Shown: positions 34,777 to 48,858, numbered from the stretch's first letter. The stretch: DNA of 64,000 nt from Pipra filicauda (GCF_003945595.2 NW_024104359.1:783501-847500), one strand, 5' to 3'. The notes: generated by a model not told the origin, from the letters alone. Translations and numbers: made by a program.

Positions 34777-37694
34777 TAGGAATACACAGGTGTACAGAAA
34801 TATAGATTATTACATCAAGAAATAGTTTGTGCAGAATTCTATCGACTGAAGCTTGGGCAAGACTCTCGTAGATGAGCTCAGTTCTGAGTTTCCACAACCT
34901 CCTGCAACCCAAGCTAGTCCTTTAGGAATACCTGCATCCCACTGGGCTCTCCCACCGAGGAGCAGTAACTTTATGTGGCACAGAAGAGCCAACTGCAGCC
35001 CTTGGGCTTCCACATAAGATGTGGAAATAGTTCCCCTCCTTGTTTTACTGCCATGCCAGATGGTCGTGTCAGTGGATCGATCTGCTTGTAAAATTAGGGG
35101 ATGTGGTGCAATAATGAAAAGTGTTGAGATGTTTCCCATCTCAAGATCAATATTTTGATGGGTTTTAAAATAAATTTGTCGAAAATGATGCTGTGATTGA
35201 AGAAAGTCTTTGTAGAAGTGTTATATTTCACAGTGACAAATCTGCAAAGCCGCAAACCATGTTATTCCTGAAAAGACATTGAGATTTATTCTGGAGAAAG
35301 CATCTTGGAAATTAGAATACTGGACAAGCTGATACCTATCCTTCTTCAGTTTCAAAACAGAGAAGCTATTCAGAAAGGAGTTTTTCGTTGGTGTTTTTGT
35401 ACAGAGGTTCAGAACCCCAGCCAGGAGACATATCCAAAGCCCAAAAAAATGAAGAGTTCCTGGGGGTTATTTGGGGGTTCTCTTACAAAGCAAAGGGACC
35501 CGGTGCAAGTATGAGGAAAGAATATGCCACAGCTTCCAGCCTGCTTCCATTTCCATATTGATTTGGACTGTACTGTAATTAGCAGCTCACAGGTTATTGT
35601 ACGTGGTGGTTCCACACTGTCAGACATTCCCTCCGGGCTTGTCCTCGCAGCAAACACCATTAAATTTGCAATTTACCTCAGTGCCTGCTGCATTCCCCAT
35701 CCAAACCTTCCTGTCACATTGCTTCAGCTGCACAGAGTTACCTAAATGCAACATAGAGCACAGTTCTGTCCTTCCTTACCCTGTTTTATTTATTCCATTT
35801 AGGTTTCCTGCCTTTAACAGTTGTTCTGGATTTCCACTCCATGTGAATCCTCCCAGATGGCACTGATACCTCAGGTCTTCCCCTTACATGCTAAACTGCT
35901 TTATTAAGCCTCTTGGATTTAAACCTTTTGCAGAAAATGTCACCATTAAATTAACCTAAACTCCAAACTCGAGCTGCAGGTGTGTAGCCCACCTTGTTAG
36001 AGCAGCATCTGCATTACAGGAATTACAATCGGTGTCATGAGGGGCAAAGAGAGGAAGGAAGGGGGCACTTCCATCTTGTTGGATAGCAAAGGTTTCCCAT
36101 CTCAAACTATCAGATGTAGCAGTGTGGAAAAAGAAGAGGAGATTATTTGACATTCCTCTGTGTCTCAGGAAACTGCGAAAGATTCATGAATATTTCAAAG
36201 AACCCTGGCTTTTCAGAAAGGTGCCTTAAATCTCTTTAGTGTGCAACAGCTGTGCTGTTTTTCATACCAGGTACAGCACCACAGATGCATAGATTAGGCT
36301 CCACCATGAATTTACTCTGTTTTAAGCATCAGGGGAAAAAATAAAATAAAAATAACTTTTTTTCTTCTTTTTCCTATGGGACAGTCCCGGACCCTGCTCA
36401 GTTGGTTCACGTGAACACAGAACTATTTTCACACCCTGCTAATTCTTTTGTAAATCAATATTTTCTAAGCCAGATGAGGTCACACAGGACTTGTTCATCC
36501 TGCACTGGCTCTTGCTCTGTTCCCAGGCAGCTGCACTTTCTGTAGTGTCTCCTGTAGAAAGCAACATTCAGCTCAGGTGAAAGTACAGAGGCAGCTTCCA
36601 GTTTTCACAAGTTTTGTTTCCTTGCCTCCATAAAGTGGCATTTTTCCTTCTAAAGGTGCTGCCTTGGGATAATTTTGCCCAGAGCCAAAGCAGCTGCCAC
36701 CAGGTCACATTCCAGGGAACCCTGCAGAAGTTCCCTGCCTGTTTCTTTGGACACACAAACCCCATCTGGTGTGAGCAGTGGGGTTTGTAACCTCCCCTCT
36801 GCCTCAGAAAGCCCCAGATTTCATCCCAGTGAATGCAGGCAAGGAAAACACAGAGAAACAAGGAAACAAGACTTCAGAACTCCAGGAAGGCTTTGGTTTG
36901 TTTGGTTCCTTCTGGATAGGGAGGTAAAGGACATTCCCATTTGTATTACCAAGCCCATATTCAAGAACTCTGCAAGGCAAGACATACATTTAACTGTCAG
37001 AGACAGAAAATGGTAAACCCGGAGTGAATTTCCCCCATTCCTCACAAGATTTGGGCCCATCTGGGTTTCATCTCCTGCAAAGCATCACCACAAATGGATT
37101 GCTGCATCATCCCTTTTTATACAAACCATTTACAACGTTCTCCAAAAACGACAGATTGCTCCCTTCCTCGCTCTCACCAACAGGCAGCAAGCACACTGAC
37201 AGCCAAAGTAATGCAATACCTAATAAGAGGATTAAGTAGAGAGGAATTCTAGTTAATATTGTATTAGCAATGGCTGATACCTTCCCTGCCCATTCTAACT
37301 CCCTCACAGGATACAATGTCCATGCTTGTAAGGGAAGCTTATTGACATCTGATCAGTCAATAAATCTGTTCTTGTTTTTTAATGACCCCAAGAGCTGGTT
37401 CCACATGCTCACATCATCTTACCAACAATTTACCCTCATAAATTAATGACTGCCTTTAGGGCCTTTTAAACCCTAGAACCTGTTTTAGCTCCTTTTCAGT
37501 AATTTTCATCTAATTGCAAGTCAAGTCTTGGGGCAGAGCAGGATTAAACCTCACCAGCCCCACCAGAGCTTTGTGGAACCAATAACAGAGAGGCAGAGAC
37601 ATGAGGCTCCTCCTGTGCACAACCAATCCAACACCTACAAACAGCAGGAAAAACCTTCTCAAAGAATCTGGGAGTCAGGACCCCAGATTTTTGT

Positions 37695-38142
37695 CCAAGG
37701 TGATTAGAGCGATGGAGCATCTCTGCTGTGAGGAAGGACTGGGAAAATTGGGGTTGCTCAGCCTGGAGAAGCAAAGTCTTGGTGTGACCTAATTGTGTCC
37801 TTCCAGTACCTGAAGGAGCTACAAGAAAGATGGAGAGAGACTATTTACAAGGGCCTGGAGTGACAGGACAGGGGGGAATGGATCCAAACTAAAAAAGGGT
37901 AGGGATAGATGGGATGTTAGGAAAAATTCTTCCCTGTGAGGGTGGGGAGGCCCTGGCACAGGTTGCCCAGAGAAGCTGTGGCTGCCCCATGCCTGGAAGT
38001 GTCCAAGGCCAGGTTGGATGGAGCTCTGAGTAACTTGGGAGTGTGAAGGTTGAAAATGGGAAGGTGTCCTTTCCCATGGCAGGGGGGTGGGAATGACATG
38101 ATCTTTAAGGTCTCTTCCAACCCAGGCCATTCCATGATTTGG
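37695..38142 (+). mobile_element. CR1 LINE 3' fragment (about 450 bp)
   Basis: Sense CR1 starting near 'gattagagcgatggagcatc', with 'ttgctcagcctggagaagc', 'ttccagtacctgaaggagct', 'acaggggggaatgg', 'aggccctggcacaggttgcc' and a degraded terminus 'ccattccatgatt'. Confidence 0.92.
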
Positions 38143-40830
38143 AGTAAGTGGGTTTGAGTTCACATGCTAAATCCTGCATGTGACATTTGCAATTGGTTTC
38201 CCTCCTGTGCCTGAGTTTTCTGCCTGTGTAAACAGGGAGGGTGGCACTTTGTTATCATACAAAGACCTGATCAATAGGAATGTATTAAAGATTCATACAC
38301 TAGTATATTAAAGCATCCATGCCATGATAATGTCTCCCATTTAAATACTATAAAAAGCTCAGTGGGCTCTTCACTGAGCCATTAAGTGAGTGATAGGCAA
38401 ATTGGAAATGTCCAAGAGAAAAGGAGCAGAATTACACTCTGCTATGAAACACCAGGCAGCTCCCATAAAAATCAATGGGACTGCACAGCAGTAAATTGCT
38501 GGGGAGATGAGCTTTATTTCATGGCTCATAAGTGAGCATGAATCTCTAACAACCTGTCAGCCCTGACAGCTGTGCCTCTGCAAGGAACTGCCTTCTCCAG
38601 GGCGACCTCCGTCCCCTGGACCTGCCCCTCTCCCATCACACCCACGGGCTGGGGAATCAGCAGGGGCTGGGACATCCCCACATGGTGCTTGATATACTGG
38701 GAGGTGGTAGGAAGCCTCTCAGGACTTATCCCACCAAAACCTGCAGAGATGCTAGAGCGACTGACTGAGCTGTGCAAACACCTCCTGAGACTGTGGGCTT
38801 TATTTTTGTGTGTTCTGCTCTCTCTGCCTGAGGATCTTCTGCTTCAAGCAGACAAGTTACTCACTAATAATGTTATCACTGCACTTTAAAGGAGGCACTG
38901 AGAGAGAAAGCAGCCTGCCTGAAAACTAACAGAGAAATCTCTGACAAGGCTACAAATGGAAACGGGAGCAGGGCTCCCACATGCCTTTAAATTCTGTCTT
39001 GATCCAGGGCCTAAGCAGAGCAGGAAGCTGCAGTGTTGCTACTTGGGTTTATGGCAGGAAAATTGGTAAGGCATGGCAGTCATCAAATCAGATAGGCAGC
39101 AACTGTGGTGCCACAGAATACAGGACAAGAAGAGAAGACAGAGATGTCAGACGTGGACTTTGGTGACTGTGTTGCGCTTGCTGAACTGGGAGGGCTGAAT
39201 TTGGGGGAAATGCAGGTTAATATGCAGGATGTCCTGCAAACAGGAGCAGCTTTGCTACTCCCTTAGCTCCATGGAAGAACCTCTACCTCTCCTTGTATGC
39301 CAGAAACACTGCAAGGGCCAATAAATTATCTCTTTTTGAAAAGATTCCCATCCAAATAACTTGTTTTGATGCTGGCTGGTCACTTGGGAGCACAGTGCCA
39401 GCTCAAGAGTCAACAAGAGCCAACAAAGGATCTACACAAATCAGCACTCTGTGGCCTTATCTAGAGATAAAGGTCTATGGGAACAATAGATAAAAATCAA
39501 ATAGATTACATAAGTCCCTGAGGTTCTGGAAGAAAAAAACAGACCCAGATTTAACCACTGCTCCCTACTTTTTATCTGACAGTGAAAAGCACGAACTCCT
39601 AAAACTCTGAGATGACAAACCAGCCTGAAAACAGAATGTATTTTCCCTCAAGCCAAGTTCTTCACCTTATCCTCTCCCCAGACTCTGCACTTGCCTTCAG
39701 CTCCCCCTTCAAGCTGCCAGCCTCCTCACACAACCCACGCCAGGCAGGCACTTCCAGCTCTCTCTGCCTAATCTTTCAACTATTTTCTTTTTCCGTAGTG
39801 TTTTTTTTTTTCCCTTGATGATTTCCTATTATCCTCCAAAAGGCTTTTGAATCTGTTTTCCCAGCTCATCCAGCACAATACATTAGCAGGAATTAAATTA
39901 GCTGTCAAAGGGCTAATAGACTTGTTCCTTCAGGGGCTAAATTAGTAATATCCAACTTTGTCTGGAAGGGGGAAGGTTTAAAAATTCTTCCAACAGGTTT
40001 TGGTCCTCATTAGATACACTGGAGCCTATTTACAGCAGCCACTCAAGAGAGCATAAGAATCAGCTGCTCAGCACAGATGGCCTTGAACTAAAGGTCAGAG
40101 AAAAGAGCATAAAAATGTGGAAATACTTTAAAACTGTTCCTGCAGACGGTGGTTGCTGGCTGGAGTTACCCTTCTGGATATGTTTCACTGCCTTTGAAAT
40201 GCTTTCTCAGTGTTACTGAATGCAATTTCATTTTACAAGTGGTTTTTTTTGCTGTTTGGCTTTGCTGTGTGTTTTAAGTGGGATTTCTGGTATCTCTCAA
40301 GAAAGAAAAAAAATATTTGCTTCATTGTGAAAGGATTAGGAAGTATGGACAGCTGAATTAGCTGAGATGTTGTGCAATATTAAAGCAGCATATATTCAAT
40401 GTCATACAATAAAAACTTAATAACAAAAGCTCTCAAAAACAGACTATGAGACTATTTTTCCTTGTATATCCTGATCCCCACTGGCAGGTGAGTGGATGAA
40501 AAAGCTATACTGGACACTATTCCCTCTAGGAAAAATGCTGGATAAACACCTGTTGTGTAAAGCCCCTTTCTGTTTATCCACTAATATCTGAGCAAATCTG
40601 AGTCTCTAATTACTGTGACATTTCTGCCTAAATGCTGCTCTCAAATCCCAGCCTGGTGCTGCACTTTGGACAGTTATTACCTACACTCTCATTAATACAG
40701 AGGTTATATGAAGACAGATCCCTGGAATAACTGATACTGATCCTTAAAGATTTGTGAGACCCATCAGTTTGTGGTGCAATCTGGGCAAAGGAGCCCTTTG
40801 GGTGCAGGATCTTACCTGGGTGAGGCTGGT

Positions 40831-40880
40831 CCAGGTGACCTCCAGAAGGGTCTGTTCCAGCCCAAACTATCCCATGAGGT
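40831..40880 (+). mobile_element. Possible CR1 terminal remnant
   Basis: 'ccaggtgacctccagaaggg' followed by 'tgttccagcccaaactatcc' resembles the end of a CR1 3' UTR, but the match is short. Confidence 0.5.
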
Positions 40881-42789
40881 GATGTCCATCAGGACCTCTC
40901 TATCCAAGCATCAGCACTGAGCTGCCTGTCCTGACTACCACAATGTATTCCAGCAACAAGACACACCTGGGAGGCAGGAGATCAGCCCCAGCTGCCCTGG
41001 GCAATGAAAAATGATGCTTCATCACAGCATGAGTGCAAACAAGTAGGCTCTTTGTTAGCACCCCCCCAAAACAAGGAGTGGAAATACTGATAGGGCTTAA
41101 TTTGGAGTGGAAATTAGTGGGGTGGAATTTAAGTTTCACAACTTTTTAGGAAAAAATGGTTAAACAATGCACAACAGCAACAGTCTGTGACAGACATGTG
41201 GGGTGCTCTGAGTGTGCTCATCTCTAGTGTTGGCTGGGAGCCAAATCTCTGCACAGAAACAACATATTGTGAGTCTAAAAGGAACCTTTAAAATGAACGC
41301 CTAGTTGATTTTAAGAAGCACCATAACAAGGGGATTTTATCCTTTTGGAAATATTATGAAACAGAATTCTTTGAGGCCTCCAGGAAATACTTGAGAGTAA
41401 TTTGCACAGCCCAAAAAATTAGCACAAAGATGAAAAAAGGCACTTTAAAGCAAGCCCTAAAGCCAGCTCCCTCAGGTGGGCTCTTTCAGGCAAGTTGGGT
41501 ACGACTTACAGAAAAACTCACCAGCCAAGAGACTCACAATGGCTTAAGGAAGAAAGAGCAGCTGATTATTATTGTCAAAAAGTTCAGTGTTTCTCTGTGA
41601 AATCTCCATTTCTTTTGGCTGCAGTTCATTCCACTGAATAAAAACGTTTTCCTTTTTCCAATTCATTTGAACTTTTGGCACTTACACTGCAGTTCATTGG
41701 CCAGCTTTTGGTGGCTGCCCTGCTCTCTGCAGTTCTTATTGTTGGGTAGTTCAGGTCATATTATTTCACACGAGCCAATATTAATGGCTGTGACTGTTCC
41801 CAGTGCTCACACAGTCATCTATCAAGTAGACAAGCCCCTAATTCTGTGAATATCTCCTCTCCCAATCAATGGGCTTTGTTAAAACATGGTTATACAGTGA
41901 AATGAATAGGAGACTGTATAGTGAGCAGCTAAAATTAGTACTAAGGGAGTTGCAGAGCCCCGTGGGTCAGGAATGAGCCATGGCCCAGCTGGTGACAGCA
42001 AACTTGCCCTTCACCTGCCTCTAGGAAAGGACAAGAGCTAAGCATGTCTGGGAAACTATTCATCTTCTCTGAAACTTGCACCTTGGCTCTGCTGCAAAGA
42101 GCACACCACCGTAGAGCCCTACAGCAAATTAAAGGATGTGTTTCCAAGTAAATTAGGAAAACAATTTGTTTCCAAGAAAGAGATGAATTACAACTTAATT
42201 AAAACAACATAAGGAGGCTGGAGAAGGAAGGATGAATTCAGATCAGTCCTAAGGGAGCTCCACAGTCCTTGCAGCACGCTGAAAGACAACACCCAGGTGT
42301 CATACAGCAGCAGCACAAGAATTTCCATCAGTCATTCCCGGGGGGCACAGCTCTCCTCAGGTAGATGGTTTCACAAATATATACCTTTTTACCACAGCAT
42401 ACAGAAATCACTCACTGCAAAGTCAGCTTGTACTTAGAAACAAGAAGGGACAGAGATTGAATGGGAACACAGCAGCAGCCAGCTCCTGGGAGATGGGAAG
42501 TGGCAGCAGAGGGAACAGGACGTGCCCCCAGCATGGCATGGAAGGCACCCCCGACCCCCAGCCCAGCAGCCAAGGGGGTGTCTGAGCACACTGTCCGTGC
42601 TGGAGGCAGGCAGTGCTCTTGGGAAGTGGATAAAGGCAAGGAGAGTGTTACCCTTCAGCAGTGTACAGTCTTTCGAAGAACTTGTTTACCAACTGCTTTT
42701 CAATAGCAAAGAACCCTCAGTAATTAACAACCCAGTTTTATGGCCAACAAAAAAAAAAGAGTAAGATTCAGCTTTCCTTGTTCTGCACT

Positions 42790-43181
42790 TCTCCAGTGAG
42801 GAAAGGCTGAGAGAATTGTGTTTGTGGAAAAGAAAAGGCTTTCCTTTGGGGCCTTCCAGTAACCTTCAGGAAAGTACTGGAAAGAAGGCTGGAGAGGGAC
42901 TGTGGACAAAGGCACATAGTGACAGGACAAGGGGGAATGGATTAAAACTAAAAGAGAGTAGGTTTAGATGGGATATTGAGAAGAAATTATTCCCTGTGAG
43001 GGTGGGGAAGCCCTGACACAGGTTGCCCGGAGATGCCCCATCCCTGTAGGTGTTCAAGGCCAGGTTGGATGGGGTTTGGAGCAACCTGGGCTAGGGGAAG
43101 GTGTCCCTGCCCATGGCAGGGGGTGGAACTGGATCACCTTTCAGGTCCTTTTGAACCAAAACCATTCTGTGGTTCTGTGAT
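42790..43181 (+). mobile_element. CR1 LINE 3' fragment (about 390 bp)
   Basis: Sense CR1: 'gtgaggaaaggctgagagaa', 'ggagagggactgtggacaaa', 'gtgacaggacaagggggaat', 'attccctgtgagggtgggga', 'gcccatggcagg' and terminus 'ttctgtggttctgtga'. Confidence 0.92.
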
Positions 43182-44807
43182 CTCCTTTAAATCTCATTGC
43201 AGCAAAATGACTCAAACATCACCAGGACATTCTTGCTGTTGGATGCACTTTAAATAAAATCAGCAAGGCTCCCCAGATATTACCTCGTATTTCCCTGGGA
43301 TCCCAAAGCCAGAGCATTAAAATAATGAAATAAAAAATTATGAGAGCAGAACCAGCTTCCTGATGGGAAAGAATAAATCACTGCCTGTGCCTTTCTCTTG
43401 TGACTGACCCAGGGCTCAGGTCTAAATAGCAAAGCCTCTGAGCGTGTTCCCAGGAGAGACTCAACCAGCTCCTAATTACATGTGCTAGAAGTGGGTGGTA
43501 ACTTTACTAGGAGCTGGTAACTGAGCTGTCTGCCCACGGGACTGGAGCAATTTCCATCTCAGCCTCACTTTCTAATGCTGGATTCTGGGAAGAGAGCCTA
43601 GTCCTCGAGTGCTTTTTGTTGTGATTTCAGCACTGCTGATTTGAATGCTCCCTAGGGTCTGATACTCTGAGAAAAGCCTGCTTTCCTTTCCCATTTCCAG
43701 TCACACAGCCCGACAGCAGCCAGTGTCCAGCTGCTGTTGGGCTTGGACAGGTCAGTAAGGCTGGGTCAGTAAAGGTGCTCCCACGGGCTTTGTTTCCTCT
43801 CTGCTTTAGCTCCCTGACTTATTCCCAAGAACATGGGGTTTTCCCTCCTCAGAACATACTTCCTCAGTTGAAAAGAATATACTGAATCCTTTGTGTTCAC
43901 CCTTCCACTCCCAAACCCAACAGTCGTTTTTTTTAATGTGTTATATTATATCTGGAGGTAGAGCACCAGCCCCACTCCTCAGAAAGCTTTCCTGTTTTCT
44001 GTTCTCACCCTGCCATTCCTCTGGCCCACTCTGCCGTGCTGTACAGCACAACACGTCCTGCTCTGCCCCTTCCAAAGCTCTGCTTGCCTCTGTGTCTGTG
44101 TGAAGCACACAATTCCTCTCTGGATCTGTAAAAGCTCGTTGCTGTGTGTTGCTGAGCTGTTCCTCTCGGCTCTGTGCTATGTTTGGGAAGGGGTTTGTCT
44201 CAGTGTGGTCTGTTCCCAGTGCTGGGGTGGATTGCACTGACTGGGTCTAGTTTTCAAACCCTGTGAGCACATAAATACTGCTCTGCTTCCACGAATTTCA
44301 AGGATATCTCCTGAGGGTGACCATCCATCCAGCTGATGCCTCTTTGCAGTGCTCCTTTGCCTTTTCCTGTCACAGCTGTGGAAAATACTCTGAGCCAGAC
44401 ACTATCACACATTCAAAACCTTGTGATTCAGTTCATGCAATATTTTGATCACCTGTTTTGAGTGCCAGGCTGTGGCAGAGGCAAGGGCAGTCCTAAGGGA
44501 GAGCCTGGAAGCTTTCCAGGCTGGTGATTTCTGTTGCCTGGATCCAGTGCAGATGTTGTACAGAACTGCTGTGACCTTTCTGCTGCTGAGCTGTGGCCCT
44601 GCAGAGCCCTCCAGGGCTGAGCAGCCCTTCCTCCCCCCTGTGCAGCTGAACCAAACTGCCCCTGCAGCCAAGGCACAGCAGAGAATTTATTGACTGCCTC
44701 TGGAATTAGGCAATTCTCTTAATTGTCTTCATTTTCCAGGACTCTGTCATTCTTTCCCTGCACCACTGGTGGCACAGCTATTTCTGTGCCAGCATGAGCT
44801 GCTTGGG

Positions 44808-44825
44808 AAAAAAAAAAAAAAAAAA
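44808..44825. repeat. A18 homopolymer
   Basis: Eighteen consecutive A. No target-site duplication or retrocopied gene is evident beside it. Confidence 0.9.
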
Positions 44826-45544
44826 GCTAAAAATTGAACAGCAAATCAATCCAAGACAAGGACAGATACCTCTGAAGCATAATTGCATTCAGATATCCTG
44901 GGGAGCCCTTACAAGTCCCTTTCCAGCTTCCACAGCTCTTTTCCCTCTTGTGGCTTTGCTCTGAGGAACCTCTATTAAGCAACAAGACATTGCTAAACAG
45001 TGCCAGCAGTGAGTAAAAAGATTTCTTTTTTTTTCATGATTTCCCTCCCCAGTGCTCTCCAGCCACACCAAACTCCAAAGCAAGAACTTTTTGCATTACT
45101 TTTTTTTATTTCTAAGGGTCAAAATGGTGAGGGTGGCTCTGCTTTTCTCACCTACAAAGCACGTTAAAGAGCACGAGGACATTGGTGGGTTCTTTTATTT
45201 AGCTGTGGGGTTTTTTTTCCTTTTCTTTGCAGCCTGGATGTTCATCCCTGTGCCATTTCCCACAATGAACTCGGGGTCTGAACTTGGATATGTTTTAAGT
45301 AAATGAGGTGGGAGTCAGTAATTGTGAGTTGTTGTCTACACAGAGCTCCTAGACAAGAAAGTCACCCAATAGTTTTAATACATTGAACTCATGACACTCA
45401 GTGTACACATTATGTGTTATTTACATATCCATATCCATACTTACTTGAAGTCTGTGGTATCACAAATGCATTCAAAACTGTTATATTTCTGCTTCAATAT
45501 CTCTTTGGTTAGAAAAAAAAAAATAGTAACTTCCATAAGGAGGA

Positions 45545-45550
45545 TTTATT
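45545..45550 (-). terminator. Poly(A) signal of the minus-strand LRR gene
   Basis: TTTATT on the + strand is AATAAA on the minus strand, about 56 nt past the TAG stop at 45606-45608. Its position immediately after the last LRR exon supports a short 3' UTR ending near 45,525. Confidence 0.65.
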
Positions 45551-45605
45551 GCCTCTTTTCAGCAAGGTGGTTGTAGCACAGTTGTGATCCCCCAAAAATA
45601 CAGTG

Positions 45606-45717
45606 CTAGAGTATAGTACACATTTTGTAAAAAAACCTGATATCTGGGGGTGAACAGTCCTCTGGCAGTTTTGGGATCCCATCCAGCATTTTCAGATTTG
45701 GCAAACTGGAGAATACA
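45606..45717 (-). CDS. LRR gene last exon and stop
   Basis: Acceptor tcttttaag. It reads VFSSLPNLKMLDGIPKLPED, CSPPDIRFFYKMCTIL and TAG (45606-45608). The LPNLKMLDG motif is the usual LRR-cap closing a repeat array. The exon accepts phase 2 from the previous one, and a poly(A) signal follows within 60 nt. Confidence 0.75.
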
Positions 45718-47107
45718 CTTAAAAGAGAGACAAAAGAAAAATAGAAATTGAGATAAATAACCTTGGGAAATGTTGAGAACAAAATAGATGCTGCTAAAAA
45801 ACAAACAGTGGATTCAAACACATCTAAAATGGATTTGTGTTGCTGGAAATCTTGATTTGCCATTTGTTGCAGAATTTACCTGATAAAAAGCTAATTAGAA
45901 ATTCTCAGGTTTCACTCCGTTGCACAAGTTTTATATCCTCGGACTGAGTGAAGCACTTCAAATATCTGTCTGCCAACACTGGCAGTGAAAGTAATACCAG
46001 AATTTAATACCAAATAATACCAGTATTTAATTGCCTTAAAACTGGCAGGAGTGGGAGAAGAAACACAATTAGTAATTATTAAAAAGTGCTTTTCTGCTTT
46101 TGTTCTCCTGGACCCTTTGATATGCAATTAAAATATGAAATCCATCATTTTTAATTTATGTTTTGCTGATATCTGCCTTCCTACCTTTAAAAAGCATAAG
46201 CATCACCATCCCACTGCCAAGGGGATGCCTGGAAGACTAAAGGAAAAACAAACTGGAAACCCAGAAAGGTTTTCACTAAACACTTTCTTTTAAACTTCTC
46301 CTGTCTTTTATTCCCCTTCCAGGATGAGGTGGGAAGAGATGTATCCCATCCTAGACATGCTGTAAGGTTTATCTTTAATATATCAACAGTGCCTTCTGCA
46401 GATGGCTGACATGACTGTGTGCAGTGAGGAAAAACTCTCAACCACACACATTTCTGGAGAGCGAAGCTTAAAATAAGTTATCTTCTCCTAAATTCTTTAT
46501 CTTTGTATTTAAATTTCCATTGCCAGTGCCTGAGGGAGGTCTGTTAAGTCTGTGTTGCAACACGACCTACACTGAGTGGGGTGTTCAAGGCAGAGCATCT
46601 TCCCCAGCGCTGCCAGGAAGGGGAGAGACTCCAGAAAAAATCAAATGAAGGGAACTCAATTTTCTCTTGCTTTTGCTCTCATCTTTCAAGGCATCCTCCT
46701 GATTCCATCTCTGACATGTAATGCAATTTTAGACTCCTTGCAGAACACACGAGGGATGCAATGAGACTGAAGAGAGTTTGAGTAATAGGTAGTTTCTATT
46801 AATAAAAGGAAATCTAATTTGTCTGCCCTACTCACTGTCTCTAAACTTGATCCATGGACTTAGTTCAGTTCCAGAACTGCCAGTCATGTGATTAGAAAGC
46901 CTCCTAGGCAGCTTCTGAATATTTTGGGGCTTTTATCAGATACTGGCTCACCAGCCCATGATCCTGGAGCAATTTGGATAGTTGAAACTAGAGGAAAATA
47001 AAAAAGATTCTTCTAGAAAGCTTGTTGTATTTGAGATCCTATTCCTTTTAAGCTGTCTCACAAACATTTCTTTGTGTTTATCAACTTTTGTTAGCTGTTA
47101 GACTTAC

Positions 47108-47305
47108 AGTTGTCTGTATTTTTCTTGGAACTCACAGGGATTCCTCTTGAGAATGAGGGATTCGAGCGGAGTGTGTCTGAAATCTGATATTCCACTTAGT
47201 GTCATAATGTTATTTTCAGCCAGAGATAAGTGCTGAATCTGAGGGATCTTTGGCAGCTGTTTGAAGGATCTAAAGTGGTTTTTATTGACATTTAATTCTC
47301 TGCAT
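47108..47305 (-). CDS. LRR gene exon, central leucine-rich repeats
   Basis: Acceptor ctttacag, donor gtaagt (consensus). Sixty-five complete codons: [40 protein letters not shown], then [13 protein letters not shown]. Three consecutive repeats each show LxxLxLxxNxI/F spacing, and the NPC motif near the end is typical of a penultimate repeat. The phase fits on both sides. This is the clearest evidence that the locus is an LRR gene. Confidence 0.85.
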
Positions 47306-47908
47306 CTGTAAAGTATAAATTGTATGCCATCACTATCACATCTGTGACAGAATATACCTGTAAGCCAACACAGGGGGGGATTTTATACACTAGTTTTACT
47401 TTTGTGCCATTTTTGCCTACCCATGGACATCAAGATCAGATCCCTACACTTCAAACTCTCAGCTTGCTTTATATTGCACAGTGGATGCATCACTATTCCA
47501 GTTCTCAGTGTCACAACTCTCCGTACACTCACACATAGAGCAGCAAATGGATTGTAAAATACAGCTGTCATGGTCATGCTTGGCTTCTGTTCCACCATCT
47601 CTTCATGGAGATTCCTTCAGTGTGCAACAGCTTTCTTTTTTTGGCACAAATCTCCCTGAACTTCACAAGGCTCATTAATTATTCCCCAGGAGTGAAGGGG
47701 TCATCATCTGATCTCCTCACTGAATAGTTTCGGCTTGGGATGACATGAACTCAGAACTACAATATACTGATAGATTTTCAATACAACACTCCCCCTCAAA
47801 AAGCATATTTGTTGGTTCTCAAGAGTCTGCTCCAGCTATTACCTAAGTAAGTAATAATTTTGATTTCTATGATATTGCATAAAAATAGAAATAGGACATT
47901 TTGTCTAC

Positions 47909-48051
47909 CTTGGCAGCCTTATGGCACTGAGGTCTGTCAAAGAATTGTCCACCAACCAAAGCTTTTCCACCCGAATTAATCTTCGGAGAATCCTCTTGAA
48001 GTTTTCCACCTGGTAAACATCACCCAGGTCCTGGAATGAAAGGTTCAGCTC
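47909..48051 (-). CDS. LRR gene exon, first leucine-rich repeats
   Basis: Acceptor cttcccag, donor gtagac. It encodes [40 protein letters not shown] and LSAIRLP. The L-x-L-x-x-N pattern ([17 protein letters not shown]) marks two SDS22-type repeats. It ends in phase 2 with Arg split across the intron. Confidence 0.75.
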
Positions 48052-48430
48052 CTGGGAAGGGAAAAATAAGATAAATCACTCATTTTTTTCTTTTTTTTTT
48101 TCTTGCTTTCTAATAACTATTCATCAAATATTTTTATTGCCAGAATTGGTTAAAAGGTTTTATCTATTTTATGATGCTGCTCTTATAACAATTGGTGGTG
48201 CCAGTTGCCAAATTCACCTCAGAGCTGTAGTGATGGACTCCATAATTCTTTGGAAGTAATGAAAGAAATCATCCTTTAAGCATGAATTTTACTGTCCCAC
48301 TCTTTGAGTGGGGAGGCCAGAGTGTGTGCACTGGGTGGGGAAAGCAGGACTAAGTGGTTGTGGCTTATTGCTTTGGCTTCTAAACTCATCTGAAACAAAA
48401 GTGTTATCTATCAGCCAGATATTAATGTTG

Positions 48431-48527
48431 ATAGAATCACCATGGAATGGTGTGGGTTGGAAGGGTCACGCAGTTCCAACCCCTGCTGTGGGCAGAGACA
48501 CCTTCCACTAGATCAGGTTGCTCAAAT
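48431..48527 (-). mobile_element. CR1 LINE 3' fragment
   Basis: Reverse complement of a CR1 end: 'atagaatcaccatggaatgg', 'ggttggaagggtca', 'gcagagacaccttccactag', 'atcaggttgctcaaatct'. It lies in an intron of the LRR gene. Confidence 0.85.
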
Positions 48528-48796
48528 CTAACTCTGTCACAACACAGAATTTTTTATCTTTTGGGTCACAACCTAAATAACATTATATTCCAGTCCTCCT
48601 TCCCTTGTAAACCCCTTCTGGTTTACAATGTCAAGGTGCCAACCTGAGCTTTAAACCTGCTCACTGCAGGGAGCAGCCAACATGTTATTATTTGGTTTGT
48701 TTACAACCAGAGTACAAAATGGTAATGAGAAAGTTTTACAGCACAGTTTTCCCAGTTCTCTTGCAGCCTCTTCTCCCATTTCTCTGTGTCAGTTAC

Positions 48797-48858
48797 TTGT
48801 TTTCTTTTTTTCAAAGTATGTTGTTCTCTTCTGAAAAACAGCTCTTCTTCTGGGGGCC
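48797..48858 (-). pseudogene. LRR gene exon with an apparent extra C
   Basis: Acceptor ctgaccag, donor gtaact. The frame PPEEELFFRREQHTLKKRKQ ends in phase 0 and fits the next exon, but the phase-2 entry from the previous exon is off by one. One C fewer in the CCCCC run (48852-48856, G on the + strand) would restore the phase. Confidence 0.55.

Larger units (their letters stand above)
30586..45530. other. Intergenic region between two convergent genes
   Basis: About 15 kb between the GOLIM4 poly(A) site and the 3' end of the minus-strand LRR gene. Five CR1 fragments are recognised, all on the + strand, plus A/T homopolymers (A18 at 44808-44825). Open frames of 60-140 codons occur on both strands but lack splice context, codon bias or recognisable motifs. 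A small CpG-rich patch near 32.49-32.57 kb stands out. No RNA gene was found. Confidence 0.75.

Noticed and set aside
38572..38889. 105-codon + strand open frame with a Leu-rich end
   Set aside because: No splice context, no upstream promoter signal, no recognisable domain; consistent with chance.
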